Shown piece by piece: positions 22,352 to 30,933 of a stretch of 64,000 bases of DNA; position 1 is the stretch's first letter, and each line of letters begins with the position of its first letter. The DNA comes from Pseudomonas sp. GV085 (GTDB taxonomy: Bacteria; Pseudomonadota; Gammaproteobacteria; Pseudomonadales; Pseudomonadaceae): contig NZ_QAOV01000003.1 of assembly GCF_003050925.1 (NCBI RefSeq), forward strand, positions 186,001 through 250,000, given 5' to 3'. The translations under genes and the position numbers were made by a program. The notes under the pieces are model-generated. The model saw only the letters and a list, made by a program, of their open reading frames with translations, made no database searches and was not told where the DNA came from.

Positions 22352-23620
22352 GGGGTGGTCGTCCAATGGCGGCAACTTCGCCAGTTTCAACGCCACAAAC
22401 AGCGCAATCACCAGCAGCGTGCCGATGAACAACCCGATCCCGCTCCAGCCGCCTAGGTGCCAGAACACGCCGCCTGCCGTTCCGGCGATGCTCCCACCGG
22501 CGTAATAGCTGAACAGGTACAGCGACGATGCCTGCCCCTTGGCCCTGGTGGCGCGGCGGCCGATCCAGCTGCTGGCCACCGAGTGGGCGCCAAAGAAGCC
22601 GAAGGTAAAGATCAGCATGCCAATGATCACCAGCGGCAAGGGCGTGAACATCGTCAGGGCGAGACCAGCGATCATCAGCGCGATGGTGCTCCAGAGCATT
22701 TTGCGGCGGCCGAGTTTGTCGGCCAGCGAGCCGATTTTCGCTGAGCTGTAGATGCCCGACAGGTACACCACCGACAACAACCCGACAAAGGTCTGTTCCA
22801 TGTGGTACGGCGCGGCCAGCAGGCGATAGCCGATGTAGTTGAACAGCGTGACGAACGCGCCCATCAACACAAAGGCTTCAAGAAACAGCAGCGGCAGGCC
22901 GGCGTCGCGAAAGTGCATGGTGAAACCGTCGAGCAAGCTGCGCGGATGCAGCGAGCGGGCGCGGAAGTTGCGCGATTCCGGGAGGATTTTCCAGAACACC
23001 GCCGCGGCAATCAGCGCCAGGCCACCGATCACCAGCATCGCCGTGTGCCAGCTGACGAAGTCGATCAATACCCCGGTGATCAAGCGTCCGCTCATCCCGC
23101 CAATCGCGTTGCCAGCGATGTACAAGCCCATGGCGAGGCCGATGTGCTGTGGGTGGATCTCTTCGCTCAAGTAAGTCATCGCAACAGCAGCCAGACCGCT
23201 CAACGACAATCCAATCAGCGCACGCATCAGCAGCACACCGTGCCAGCTCGGCATCATCGCACTGGCCATGGTGCACAGCGCGGCGGCGAACAGTGCCGCC
23301 ACCATTACCTGTTTGCGGCCGACCCGGTCGGAGATCGGGCCGGTAATCAGCAGGCCGATGGCGAGCATGCCGGTGGCGATCGACAGGATCAGGCTGCTCT
23401 GCGCCGCGTTGATGGAATATTCGTCGGACAGCAGTGGCATCATCGGCTGCACGCAGTAGAGCAGGGCGAACGTCGCGAAGCCGCCGCAGAACAATGCCAG
23501 CACCGTGCGCATGAACGCTGGCGTGCCTTTTTCGATGTAGATTTCCGCCCGCTCAGCGGCGATAGCGTCCGCTGCTGCGGGAGGAACTTCATGGGCGAGT
23601 GGGGCGACAGCAGTTTTCAC
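22346..23620 (-). CDS. MFS exporter, YnfM-like
   Basis: A 424-residue major facilitator protein with 12 predicted membrane segments. Its sequence follows E. coli YnfM closely: GTPAFMRTVLALF at the first helix, ALLYCVQPMMP, GPISDRVGRKQVM (the loop 2-3 motif) and RAKGQASSLYLFSYY. The substrate is unknown. I chose GTG 23620 (VKTAVAPLAHE) because GAGG stands ten bases upstream; a start at 23665 would add 15 residues overlapping the promoter region. It is divergent from a LysR gene, as ynfM is from ynfL. The last codons and stop come from a REP element. Confidence 0.88.
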   Translation of the reverse strand: MKTAVAPLAHEVPPAAADAIAAERAEIYIEKGTPAFMRTVLALFCGGFATFALLYCVQPMMPLLSDEYSINAAQSSLILSIATGMLAIGLLITGPISDRVGRKQVMVAALFAAALCTMASAMMPSWHGVLLMRALIGLSLSGLAAVAMTYLSEEIHPQHIGLAMGLYIAGNAIGGMSGRLITGVLIDFVSWHTAMLVIGGLALIAAAVFWKILPESRNFRARSLHPRSLLDGFTMHFRDAGLPLLFLEAFVLMGAFVTLFNYIGYRLLAAPYHMEQTFVGLLSVVYLSGIYSSAKIGSLADKLGRRKMLWSTIALMIAGLALTMFTPLPLVIIGMLIFTFGFFGAHSVASSWIGRRATRAKGQASSLYLFSYYAGGSIAGTAGGVFWHLGGWSGIGLFIGTLLVIALFVALKLAKLPPLDDHPL

Positions 23621-23687
23621 GTTGGACCTCGGAGGACGCGGCCGGTCAGGCAATGAAAAAAGCATATAGCTGGCTAATGATTCAATC

Positions 23688-23697
23688 CAATATATTG
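23688..23697. promoter_or_regulatory. Candidate LysR operator in the MFS/LysR divergent gap
   Basis: CAATATATTG is a perfect ten-base palindrome in the 119-base gap between the two start codons, in an A/T-rich stretch. LysR-type regulators usually bind such sites in divergent promoters; the link is inferred. Confidence 0.35.
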
Positions 23698-23739
23698 TTC
23701 GACCTGTTTGATAGCTTTTACGACCTAATGGAGTTTTCC

Positions 23740-24642
23740 ATGGAATTGCGTCACCTGCGCTACTTCATCGCCGTCGCCGAAGAACTGCACTTCGGCCGCG
23801 CCGCACAGGTGCTGGGTATTTCCCAGCCACCGCTGAGCCAGCAAATTCAGGCGCTGGAACAGGAAGTCGGCGCACGACTGTTCGAGCGTACCAATCGTCG
23901 GGTCGAGCTGAGCGAGGCCGGTCGGCTGTTTCTGCAAGAGGCACGGTTGGTGCTGGCGCAGGTCGACAAAGCGGCGGATGTCGCGCGACGGGCGCAACTG
24001 GGCGAGTTGGGCGAGCTGAAAATCGGCTTCACCTCGTCGGCCCCCTTCAACTCGACCATTCCCCAGGCAATTTTCTCTTTCCGCCAGCGCTTCCCGGCGG
24101 TGCATCTGAACCTGCGGGAGATGAGCAGCACCCAGGTGGCTGATGCGCTGGTGGACGAGTCGATTGAAGTCGGCATCATGCGCCCGCTCGGGCTGCCGGA
24201 CTGCCTCAGCGTGGTCGAATTGATGCGCGAGCCGCTGGTCGCGGTGCTCAGTTCCAAGCATCCGCTGGTAGAGGGCAGCGAGGAGGGCTTGTTTCTGTCA
24301 GCCATGGCGCTTGAGCCCTTTGTGTTTTTTCCGCGTAGCTACGGCAGTGGCCTGTATGCGCAGTTGCTCAGCCTGGCCCGGGACTCCGGCTTCAGCCCAC
24401 ACTTCGCCCAGGAGGCCGGAGAGGCGATGACCATCATCGGGCTGGTAGCGGCAGGGCTCGGTGTGTCGGTGCTGCCGGCGTCTTATCAGCGGATGCGTAT
24501 TGATGGTGTGGTCTACCGCCCGCTGCTCGATCCGGCGGCGGTATCGGCGGTGTGGTTGGTGCAGCGTAAGGACCAGAAGTCGGCGATGGCCAAGGCGTTT
24601 GTTGAACTGCTGACGCGCAGAGTTGAACCGCTGAAGCAGTGA
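23740..24642 (+). CDS. LysR-family transcriptional regulator
   Basis: 300-residue LysR protein. The N-terminal winged helix MELRHLRYFIAVAEELHFGR and ISQPPLSQQIQALE are typical, followed by a two-lobed effector domain. ATG 23740 has GGAG seven bases upstream. It probably controls the divergent MFS exporter; the arrangement matches E. coli ynfL/ynfM. The inducer is unknown. Confidence 0.9.
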   Translation: MELRHLRYFIAVAEELHFGRAAQVLGISQPPLSQQIQALEQEVGARLFERTNRRVELSEAGRLFLQEARLVLAQVDKAADVARRAQLGELGELKIGFTSSAPFNSTIPQAIFSFRQRFPAVHLNLREMSSTQVADALVDESIEVGIMRPLGLPDCLSVVELMREPLVAVLSSKHPLVEGSEEGLFLSAMALEPFVFFPRSYGSGLYAQLLSLARDSGFSPHFAQEAGEAMTIIGLVAAGLGVSVLPASYQRMRIDGVVYRPLLDPAAVSAVWLVQRKDQKSAMAKAFVELLTRRVEPLKQ

Positions 24643-24661
24643 CGGTATGAACACAATATTC

Positions 24662-24765
24662 CCTGTAGGAGCGAGCCTGCTCGCGATGGACTAAAAAACG
24701 CCACGTTCACCCAGGAAGCACGCGCCATCGTTGGCGACCATCGCGAGCAGGCTCGCTCCTACAGG
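24662..24765. repeat. Paired REP palindrome (GTAGGAGCGAGC type)
   Basis: 28-base arms CCTGTAGGAGCGAGCCTGCT.. (24662-24689) and the exact complement (24738-24765), immediately after the LysR gene. Between here and 24900 nothing else is recognised. Confidence 0.9.
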
Positions 24766-24900
24766 TCAGAGTTTTCGCCGCTGCCCGTGGGACATTTCTG
24801 AACTATCCAGAACAGGCTACAGCGCCTTGCGACGTTGCCTGCAACTACCCCAGAATCCGCCGGCTTGTGCGCTTTGAGGGCCGCCGGTAGCTTGATCGGG

Positions 24901-25068
24901 TCACTGATTGTCAGTGATCGGGTTTAGTAGCCCGTATCGAAGTAAAGCGCATTTGCGCTCCTGATAGGCAGGTATGTCCATACCTGCCCTTGACGGTAGC
25001 TGTGCGCAGGGCGTCTTCGGGCGCACCGGTTTCGCTTCGTCCGGTCTACTAACCTGCGTACAGCTGCC
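24901..25068 (+). ncRNA. Candidate structured leader RNA upstream of a small DUF gene
   Basis: Several perfect or near-perfect hairpins lie in a row: TCACTGA/TCAGTGA (24901-24917), AGCGCA/TGCGCT (24946-24959), GGCAGGTATG/CATACCTGCC (24967-24988), and a 16-base stem 24995-25010 with 25053-25068 (two G-U pairs). Inside the last stem lie GCGTC-UUCG-GGCGC (25011-25024) and ACCGG/CCGGT (25025-25045). TTAGTAG at 24924-24930 can also pair with CTACTAA at 25046-25052, which crosses the 16-base stem, so a pseudoknot or switch is possible. The layout recalls C4/CI-type antisense RNAs of phages, but I cannot confirm a family. The small gene starts 54 bases later. Confidence 0.45.
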
Positions 25069-25122
25069 ACCCCTTTGATCAGTAGCGATTCGGTGTGGCC
25101 CCCACTGTCAGGACGCTGAATC

Positions 25123-25386
25123 ATGACGCATACACCAAACCCACCGGATACCGATCCGGACACTCCACACCAAGCCAGCAATATCTTCTTCATCGCCCCC
25201 GAAATCGACAACCACACCCTGTTGGAATACGCCTGCGTGTCACTGGCATCAGCCAATGTCATGGCGAGCGATTTCGCGAGGAATCTGAACGGAGCGCAGA
25301 GCCACACACTGCTGGGGATTCAGCAATCGATCATGTTGGGGGAGCTGGCGGTGAATCGGGTGTTGGATAACCTCGATCCACCCTGA
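25123..25386 (+). CDS. Small Pseudomonas protein of the DUF3077/DUF6124 type
   Basis: 87-residue soluble protein, function unknown. It has a proline-rich N-terminus (THTPNPPDTDPDTP) and then a helical part: ALLEYACVSLASANVMASDF-like segment and LLGIQQSIMLGELAVNRVLD. These resemble a multi-copy family of small proteins common in Pseudomonas genomes (DUF6124 or DUF3077; the exact family is from memory). AGGA lies nine bases before the ATG. Preceded by the structured RNA and followed after about 100 bases by a toxin-like gene; no overlap or coupling with it is seen. Confidence 0.7.
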   Translation: MTHTPNPPDTDPDTPHQASNIFFIAPEIDNHTLLEYACVSLASANVMASDFARNLNGAQSHTLLGIQQSIMLGELAVNRVLDNLDPP

Positions 25387-25483
25387 ATCACCCAGGGAGC
25401 GTTGGGACACTTCACGTAACGGATCCGGTTTCGTGATTCACCCGATATTGAGCAGAATCGATTTCTTTAGATGAGTGCCATGG

Positions 25484-25867
25484 ATGCCACTTCTATATCA
25501 ACCCAAGGAAGGCAGCGTACTGATTTGTGATTTCAGGGGTTACGAAGTTCCCGAAATGATCAAGGTCAGACCTGTTGTCGTGATTCGCAAACACAGAACC
25601 AACAACTTGTTGGTGACGGTTGTGCCGCTTAGTACAACCGCTCCAGATCATATGCTTGAACATCATCTGGAGCTGCCGAATCATCTGCAGGTAGCAAGTC
25701 CGACGTGTTGGGCTAAATGCGATATGGTTGCCACCGTCAGTCTTTCCAGGCTCGACCGGATCAAGAGCCGAGATCGTCGAGGGAAGCGCACTTACGTCAT
25801 TTCACAACTTGAAACAGACGAGTTTTTTGCGATCAAAGTCGCGGTGCGCAAGGCCTTGGGCCTGTAA
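25484..25867 (+). CDS. Solitary PemK/MazF-family protein (endoribonuclease toxin fold)
   Basis: 127-residue protein with MazF/PemK hallmarks: GSVLICDFRGYEVPEMIKVR.. near the N-terminus with the conserved RPVVVI strand and VTVVPLST. MazF enzymes cut mRNA at short sequences. The start could be ATG 25484 (MPLLYQPKEG) or GTG 25475 three codons earlier. There is no adjacent antitoxin-like gene: upstream is the small DUF gene, downstream a 200-base gap with no gene. It could be an orphan toxin, a housekeeping RNase, or regulated in trans. Confidence 0.78.
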   Translation: MPLLYQPKEGSVLICDFRGYEVPEMIKVRPVVVIRKHRTNNLLVTVVPLSTTAPDHMLEHHLELPNHLQVASPTCWAKCDMVATVSLSRLDRIKSRDRRGKRTYVISQLETDEFFAIKVAVRKALGL

Positions 25868-26041
25868 TCGCAGCAAGTTTGATTGAGGCAGGCCAGTTGC
25901 CAGCTGTTGTTCGCAGAATGATTTTGGACAATACTGACGGCGTTCCCGAAAGGGGCTTGTGAGACTCTGAGGATCCTGGGCAACCAGCCATCGCAGAGCC
26001 AGGCAGGTGAAGGGCGATGACAAGCCGACCTGTCTGTGAAG

Positions 26042-26059
26042 GGGCGCCGAAAGGCGCCC
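26042..26059. terminator. Hairpin terminator between the PemK-like gene and the polyene operon
   Basis: GGGCGCC-GAAA-GGCGCCC, followed on the plus strand by TTTGTCGTTTTT. It lies 16 bases beyond the last minus-strand operon gene and could end transcription from both sides. The region 25868-26041 shows nothing else. Confidence 0.6.
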
Positions 26060-26075
26060 TTTGTCGTTTTTGGCC

Positions 26076-27302
26076 TTACGACCAGCGCTTGAAAATCAGC
26101 GAAGTATTCACCCCGCCAAACGCAAAATTATTGTTCATCACATACTGGTTGTTCATCTGCCGAAACTCGCCGCGCAGGTAGTCGAGCTTGCCGCAATGCG
26201 GGTCGACTTCGTCGAGGTTGAAGGTGTGCACGTAGAGGTCGCGGTTCATCATTTCAATGCTGAACCATGATTCCAGCGCACCGCAGGCACCGAGGGTGTG
26301 GCCGAGGAAGCTCTTCTGCGAGCTGATCGGCATGTGTTCGCCGAACAGGCTGCTGGTGGCCAGGGTTTCGGCGATGTCGCCCTGTTCGGTGGCGGTGCCG
26401 TGGCCATTGACGTAGCCGATGTCCGACGGTTTCAGCCCGGCGTCTTCCAGGGCCAGTTCCATGGCCCGGCGCATGGTGATCTGTTCCGGGCGGGTGGTGT
26501 GCTGGCCGTCGGCGTTGCTGCCGAAACCGACGATCTCGGCATGGATGTGGGCGCCACGGGCCAGGGCGTGTTCCAGTTCTTCGAGCACCAGCATGCCGCC
26601 CCCTTCGCCGATCACCAGGCCGTCGCGTGCGGAGTCGTAAGGGCGCGGGCTGCGTTGTGGGGTGTCGTTTTTCAGGCTGGTGGCGTAAAGCGCGTCGAAG
26701 ACCATTGCTTCGGTCGGGCACAGCTCTTCGGCGCCGCCGGCGAGCATCAGCGGCAGGCGCCCGAACTTGATGGCCTCGTAGGCATAGCCGATGCCCTGGC
26801 TGCCGCTGGTGCAGGCGCTGGATGTCGGGATCAGGCGGCCAGTGAGGCCGAAGAAGATGCTGATGTTCGCCGCGGTGGTGTGCGGCATCATGCGCACGTA
26901 GGAATTGGCGTTCAGGCCTTCGGCCACCGAGTTGAGCAGCATGTTGCCGAACGCCTTGATCTCGTCGGTGCTGCCGGTCGAGGAGCCGCAGGCGACGCCC
27001 ATGCGCCCGTCCTTGATCGATTCGTCACCCAATAATCCGGCGTCGGCCAGTGCCAGTTCCGACGCGCCGACGGCCAGCCGTGATACCCGGCCCATGCTGC
27101 GCAGTTGCTTGCGGGTCCAGTGGCTCGGCACTTTGAAGTCATCGATGGGGCCAGCCAGGCGCGTGTTGAGTTCGGTAAAACGATCCCACTCGTCCATCCG
27201 GCGGATGCCGCTGCGGTTGGCCGCGAAGTTACCGGAGATGGTGCCCCAGTCGCTGCCCAATGAGGTAATGCCGGCCATGCCGGTGACGACGACGCGCTTC
27301 AT
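26076..27302 (-). CDS. Aryl polyene beta-ketoacyl-ACP synthase (ApeR-like)
   Basis: 408-residue KAS II-type condensing enzyme, last gene of the operon. Active-site Cys in SSACTSGSQG, histidines in NGHGTATEQGD and GHTLGACGALES, and the C-terminal NNFAFGGVNTSL loop are all present, so it should be active in chain extension. ATG 27302 (MKRVVVTGMAGI) shares one base with the ketoreductase stop (TGATG); a GTG at 27308 is possible. Position after KS, DH and KR matches apeR of the E. coli aryl polyene cluster. Confidence 0.88.
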   Translation of the reverse strand: MKRVVVTGMAGITSLGSDWGTISGNFAANRSGIRRMDEWDRFTELNTRLAGPIDDFKVPSHWTRKQLRSMGRVSRLAVGASELALADAGLLGDESIKDGRMGVACGSSTGSTDEIKAFGNMLLNSVAEGLNANSYVRMMPHTTAANISIFFGLTGRLIPTSSACTSGSQGIGYAYEAIKFGRLPLMLAGGAEELCPTEAMVFDALYATSLKNDTPQRSPRPYDSARDGLVIGEGGGMLVLEELEHALARGAHIHAEIVGFGSNADGQHTTRPEQITMRRAMELALEDAGLKPSDIGYVNGHGTATEQGDIAETLATSSLFGEHMPISSQKSFLGHTLGACGALESWFSIEMMNRDLYVHTFNLDEVDPHCGKLDYLRGEFRQMNNQYVMNNNFAFGGVNTSLIFKRWS

Positions 27303-28030
27303 CAGCACAGGCCTCCGTTGACGGCCAGAACCTGCCGGGTAATGTACGAGGCTTCCGCCGACATCAGGAAGTTCACTGCGCCGGCCACCTCTTCAGGGGT
27401 GCCCATGCGTTGTGCGGGGATCATTTTCATCAGTTCTTCCACCGGCACGTTTTCGTCGAGCATGGCTGTGTCGATCAGGCCGGGGGCGACACAGTTGACG
27501 GTGATTTTGCGCTTGCCCAGTTCGATCGCCAATGCCTTGGCCGCGCCGATCAACCCGGCCTTGGAGGCGCTGTAGTTGACCTGGCCACGGTTGCCGATCA
27601 GGCCGGATACCGAGGTGATGCAGACAATCCGCCCGGCGGCGCGACGACGAATCATCGGCATCATCACCGGGTGCAGCACGTTGTAGAAACCGTCGAGATT
27701 GGTGCGCATCACCACATCCCAATCCTCCTCGCTCAGGGCCGGAAAGGCACCGTCACGGGTCAGGCCGGCATTGAGCACCACGCCATAATAGGCGCCGTGG
27801 GTTTCCACGTCGGCTTCGAGAATTTCCTTGCAACGGGCGCGGTCGGCCACGTCGAACTGCAGGATGCGCGCACGACGGCCCAAGGCCTCGACTTCACCCT
27901 TGACGGCTTCAGCGTCGGCCAGGCCGCTGCGGCAATGCAACACGATGTCGTGCCCGGCCTGGGCCAGACGCAAGGCGATGGCACGGCCGATGCCACGGCT
28001 GGAACCGGTGACCAGTACGGATTCAGTCAT
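27302..28030 (-). CDS. 3-oxoacyl-ACP reductase, SDR type (ApeQ-like)
   Basis: 242-residue FabG-like short-chain dehydrogenase that reduces the beta-keto intermediate with NADPH. GSSRGIGRAIA is the nucleotide loop; NAG, the catalytic Ser (TSVSGLIG) and YSASK (Tyr-x3-Lys) are intact. Overlaps the preceding dehydratase by four bases and the next KS by one. Confidence 0.9.
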   Translation of the reverse strand: MTESVLVTGSSRGIGRAIALRLAQAGHDIVLHCRSGLADAEAVKGEVEALGRRARILQFDVADRARCKEILEADVETHGAYYGVVLNAGLTRDGAFPALSEEDWDVVMRTNLDGFYNVLHPVMMPMIRRRAAGRIVCITSVSGLIGNRGQVNYSASKAGLIGAAKALAIELGKRKITVNCVAPGLIDTAMLDENVPVEELMKMIPAQRMGTPEEVAGAVNFLMSAEASYITRQVLAVNGGLC

Positions 28031-28488
28031 GACTGGACTCCTTCGGGTTCATGGAGATATTGAGCGGCCTGGGGTGGGCGATACACATTCAGACGGGCGC
28101 TGACGTGAATGCCGGGGGCGTTGATGTGACATTCGAACACGCCCATGCCGTTATCGTCTTCCAGGGAGCGAATACCGTGGATGGTCAACTCGGTACCGGC
28201 CGGAAAACTTTCGACGTTGCATTCGAATTTGCGGCTGCCGAGCAGGAAACCCAACTCCACCGCATCACCGCGCTGGCGCGCATGGCAACCGGCGAAGGCG
28301 GCCACGCTCTGGGCCATCAGTTCGATGCCGACCCAGGCCGGCAGGCTGCCGTCGGGGAGATTGAACAGGCCATCGGGCTTGACGGTCAGGCACGTGTGAA
28401 TCTGCTCTTCATCGAACGCCAGGATCCGGTCGATAAGGATCATGTCGCCAGCGTGGGGCAGCAATTCGGCGAGCGGCCAGTCAATCAT
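28027..28488 (-). CDS. Hotdog 3-hydroxyacyl-ACP dehydratase (ApeP-like)
   Basis: 153-residue single hotdog domain with LLPHAGDMILIDRI near the N-terminus, including the catalytic-type His, and an Ala/Glu-rich central helix (GIELMAQSVAAFAG). It should remove water to form the conjugated double bonds. Four-base overlap (28485-28488) with the preceding KS gene. Confidence 0.86.
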   Translation of the reverse strand: MIDWPLAELLPHAGDMILIDRILAFDEEQIHTCLTVKPDGLFNLPDGSLPAWVGIELMAQSVAAFAGCHARQRGDAVELGFLLGSRKFECNVESFPAGTELTIHGIRSLEDDNGMGVFECHINAPGIHVSARLNVYRPPQAAQYLHEPEGVQS

Positions 28489-29681
28489 GGGGCGTCTCCG
28501 ATAATCAGGCTGACGTTGTTGCCACCGAAGGCAAAGGAATTGCTCATCAGGTAGCGAGGTGCAATGGACGTCAGGCGAGTGGCCGGGGTCACCCAGTGCA
28601 GCGGTGGCAATTCGGGATCGGGCTGCCCGTCCCAGACGTGCGGTGGCAAGGCATGCTCGCGATTGTCCGGGCTCAGGCTCAACCAGCAGAACGCCGCTTC
28701 CAGCGCCCCGGCGGCACCGAGGGTGTGGCCGGTCATGGGTTTGCTCGACGAACTGGGCACGCCGGCCGGGAACAGCGTCGCCACGGCCTGGCTCTCCATG
28801 GCGTCGTTGTGCTGGGTGGCGGTGCCGTGCAGGTTCAGATACGCGATCTGCTCCGGTTGCAGGTTGGCGCGGCCCAAGGCTTTGCGCATCGCTTGCAGGG
28901 CGCCACGACCGGTCGGCTCCGGGGCGGATATGTGATGCGCATCGGAACTGGCGCCGCTGCCGAGCAAGGCAATTGGTTGGCCGTCACCTGCACGTCTGGT
29001 CATCAGGAACAGCACCGCCGCTTCGCCAATGTTGATGCCATTGCGGTTCACCGAAAACGGATTGCAGCGTTGTTCCGAGACCGCTTCCAGCGCCGAGAAA
29101 CCGTTGAGGGTCAGCTTGCACAAGGTGTCGACACCGCCACACAGCACCGCGTCGCAAATGCCCAGGTCCAACAGGCGCTGGGCGCTCATCAAGGCTCGGG
29201 CGCTGGAGGTGCAAGCCGTGGAAATGACATAGGCCGGCCCGCTCAATTGCAGCCATTCGGCGAGGAAGTTCGCCGGCGCCCCGAGCTCCTGTTGCTGATA
29301 GTCGTACTCGGCAGGGAACTGCTTTTCACGCAGGTAATGCGCCAGGCTCTGGCTCGCCTCGTCGATACCCGAGGTGCTGGTGCCCAGCACGACACCGATG
29401 CGGTCGCGGCCGTAGGTCTGGATTGCGCTGTCGATGTCCGGGCGGATTTGCAGCGTGGCCTCCAGCAACAACTGATTGTTGCGACTGTGATGGCGCGACA
29501 TCCCGGCTGGAAGGGTTGCCAGTTTGCCCTGGACCGCACCGACCGGCAGCGTGCGTTGCGGCACCCACCCGGTTTGTTCGCGCATGCCGCCGCAGTCGCC
29601 GGCAAACAGGTTGCGGGCAACTTCCTGCTTGTCACGGCCCAGCGCGCAGACCAATCCGAGGGCATTGAGGTAAGCCGTCAT
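28485..29681 (-). CDS. Aryl polyene beta-ketoacyl-ACP synthase (ApeO-like)
   Basis: 398-residue ketosynthase. Catalytic Cys in ISTACTSSARALM, histidines in LHGTATQHND and TGHTLGAAGALE, and SFAFGGNNVSL at the C-terminus. With the chain-length factor encoded at the other end of the operon it probably forms the elongating heterodimer. Starts within the ATGA overlap with the lipoprotein gene. Confidence 0.88.
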   Translation of the reverse strand: MTAYLNALGLVCALGRDKQEVARNLFAGDCGGMREQTGWVPQRTLPVGAVQGKLATLPAGMSRHHSRNNQLLLEATLQIRPDIDSAIQTYGRDRIGVVLGTSTSGIDEASQSLAHYLREKQFPAEYDYQQQELGAPANFLAEWLQLSGPAYVISTACTSSARALMSAQRLLDLGICDAVLCGGVDTLCKLTLNGFSALEAVSEQRCNPFSVNRNGINIGEAAVLFLMTRRAGDGQPIALLGSGASSDAHHISAPEPTGRGALQAMRKALGRANLQPEQIAYLNLHGTATQHNDAMESQAVATLFPAGVPSSSSKPMTGHTLGAAGALEAAFCWLSLSPDNREHALPPHVWDGQPDPELPPLHWVTPATRLTSIAPRYLMSNSFAFGGNNVSLIIGDAP

Positions 29682-30169
29682 GGCGTTTCACCGCTCAGGG
29701 GCGTGACTTGATAGGCCGGACCATGCGCAAGCTTCAATTGAAAATTCTGCGGTTGTGCGTAGCGGATGTCCCAGCGGTCGGGCAGGGACCGTTGTCTGCC
29801 GTACTGCCAGGCGCCGGGATAGTTGGCCGCCAGTTCATCTTGCGGCGTCAGCGCAAACAGCAGCGCCGCGAACAGTTCCCGGGCTTGCGGATTGGGCGGC
29901 AAAAAACCATCGGACTCCCAGGTTTTGTCGATCAGTTTCTGGCGGGCCTGGGGAATGCCCAGCAAGTCCATCATCGACCAGCGAATACCTGATTCTTCGC
30001 GCTGGATCACCAGCACCCAGTCCTGGCGTTCGTCGGCCTGCCCACGCTGGATGTGCAATTGCAGCGGCAACGGCAGATCCGGATTGTGCACGGGCAGCGG
30101 CGCCCGGCCGGCGCAGGCGCTCAGCAGCAGGGTTGCAGCAAGTAGCAGAAATCGCAGAGCATCGGTCAT
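29678..30169 (-). CDS. DUF3261-type lipoprotein (ApeN-like)
   Basis: 163-residue lipoprotein. Signal peptide MTDALRFLLLAATLLLSAC with lipobox LSAC (Cys 19). The body contains DWVLVIQREESGIRWSMMDL and LLGIPQARQ, typical of the small outer-membrane lipoprotein found in aryl polyene clusters, presumably for pigment anchoring or transfer. The ATG at 30169 gives a compact signal sequence; GTG 30211 or ATG 30208, which overlap the methyltransferase stop, would add 13-14 residues and are favoured by operon coupling. Confidence 0.8.
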   Translation of the reverse strand: MTDALRFLLLAATLLLSACAGRAPLPVHNPDLPLPLQLHIQRGQADERQDWVLVIQREESGIRWSMMDLLGIPQARQKLIDKTWESDGFLPPNPQARELFAALLFALTPQDELAANYPGAWQYGRQRSLPDRWDIRYAQPQNFQLKLAHGPAYQVTPLSGETP

Positions 30170-30207
30170 CCCACAGGTTTGGTGCTTCGAGCGACTGGCA
30201 ATCAACA

Positions 30208-30933
30208 TCACACAGTTCCTTCAAAAGGTTTGCGCGCCACCACATTGACCAGGGTTTCTTCCCGTTGGCCAAAGGGTTTTGGCTTGCACACACCCAATAG
30301 TTCGAGCAGGCCGAAATCCTTGGCGCGACTCCACCACAGGTACGGATAAGACACGTTTTTCTCGGTAAATTCGAAGCCCTGCTGGCGAATCATTTGCAGG
30401 TACTGCGCCGCGCTTTTCTGCACGTGCATCGGGTGGCGGAACAACCAGCGGATCACCCAGGTATCAATGTAAGCCTCGGTGGATTCTGCGAACAGCAGAT
30501 AACCGCCGGGTTTGAGCACGCGATAGAACTCGGCCAGCGCCTGTTCCTGCTCCACCAGATGATGGAAGGTCTGGTGACAGAACAGCAGGTCGATACTGGC
30601 GTCCGGCAGGTCGAGGCTGGCGCAGTCGCCACCGATCAACTCCACTGCCATGCCCTGGCGGGCCGCTTCTTCGCGGCTCTGGTCCAGGCTGTGGGGATCA
30701 GCATCGACGCCAATCAGACGAGCGGGCGCGAAGGCCTGGCGCAGCAGCGGGAATGACTTACCCTGGCCACAACCGGCATCCAGCAATACCGGATCGGCAG
30801 GAGGGGTGTCGCTGAACAAGCCGCGCAAATCGTTGATCGCCTCGCGCAGCACATAGTGTTGCCAGATCTGGCTGCGCAGGAACCACAACCCGAAACGGGT
30901 TTCTTCGACGTATTTGTCGCTCAAGTAGTTCAT
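30208..30933 (-). CDS. SAM-dependent class I methyltransferase
   Basis: 241-residue Rossmann methyltransferase with VLLDAGCGQGKSFPLLRQ (SAM motif I), DADPHS (motif II), and LFCHQTFHHL. In aryl polyene pathways a methyltransferase modifies the aromatic head group (C- or O-methylation); which applies here is unknown. ATGA overlap with the upstream flavoenzyme gene at 30930-30933. Confidence 0.83.
   Translation of the reverse strand: MNYLSDKYVEETRFGLWFLRSQIWQHYVLREAINDLRGLFSDTPPADPVLLDAGCGQGKSFPLLRQAFAPARLIGVDADPHSLDQSREEAARQGMAVELIGGDCASLDLPDASIDLLFCHQTFHHLVEQEQALAEFYRVLKPGGYLLFAESTEAYIDTWVIRWLFRHPMHVQKSAAQYLQMIRQQGFEFTEKNVSYPYLWWSRAKDFGLLELLGVCKPKPFGQREETLVNVVARKPFEGTV

Noticed and set aside
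25123..25867. Small DUF gene as antitoxin of the PemK-like gene
   Set aside because: Separated by about 97 bases with no coupling, and the protein looks like a dispersed Pseudomonas family rather than a DNA-binding antitoxin. Not excluded, but unsupported.
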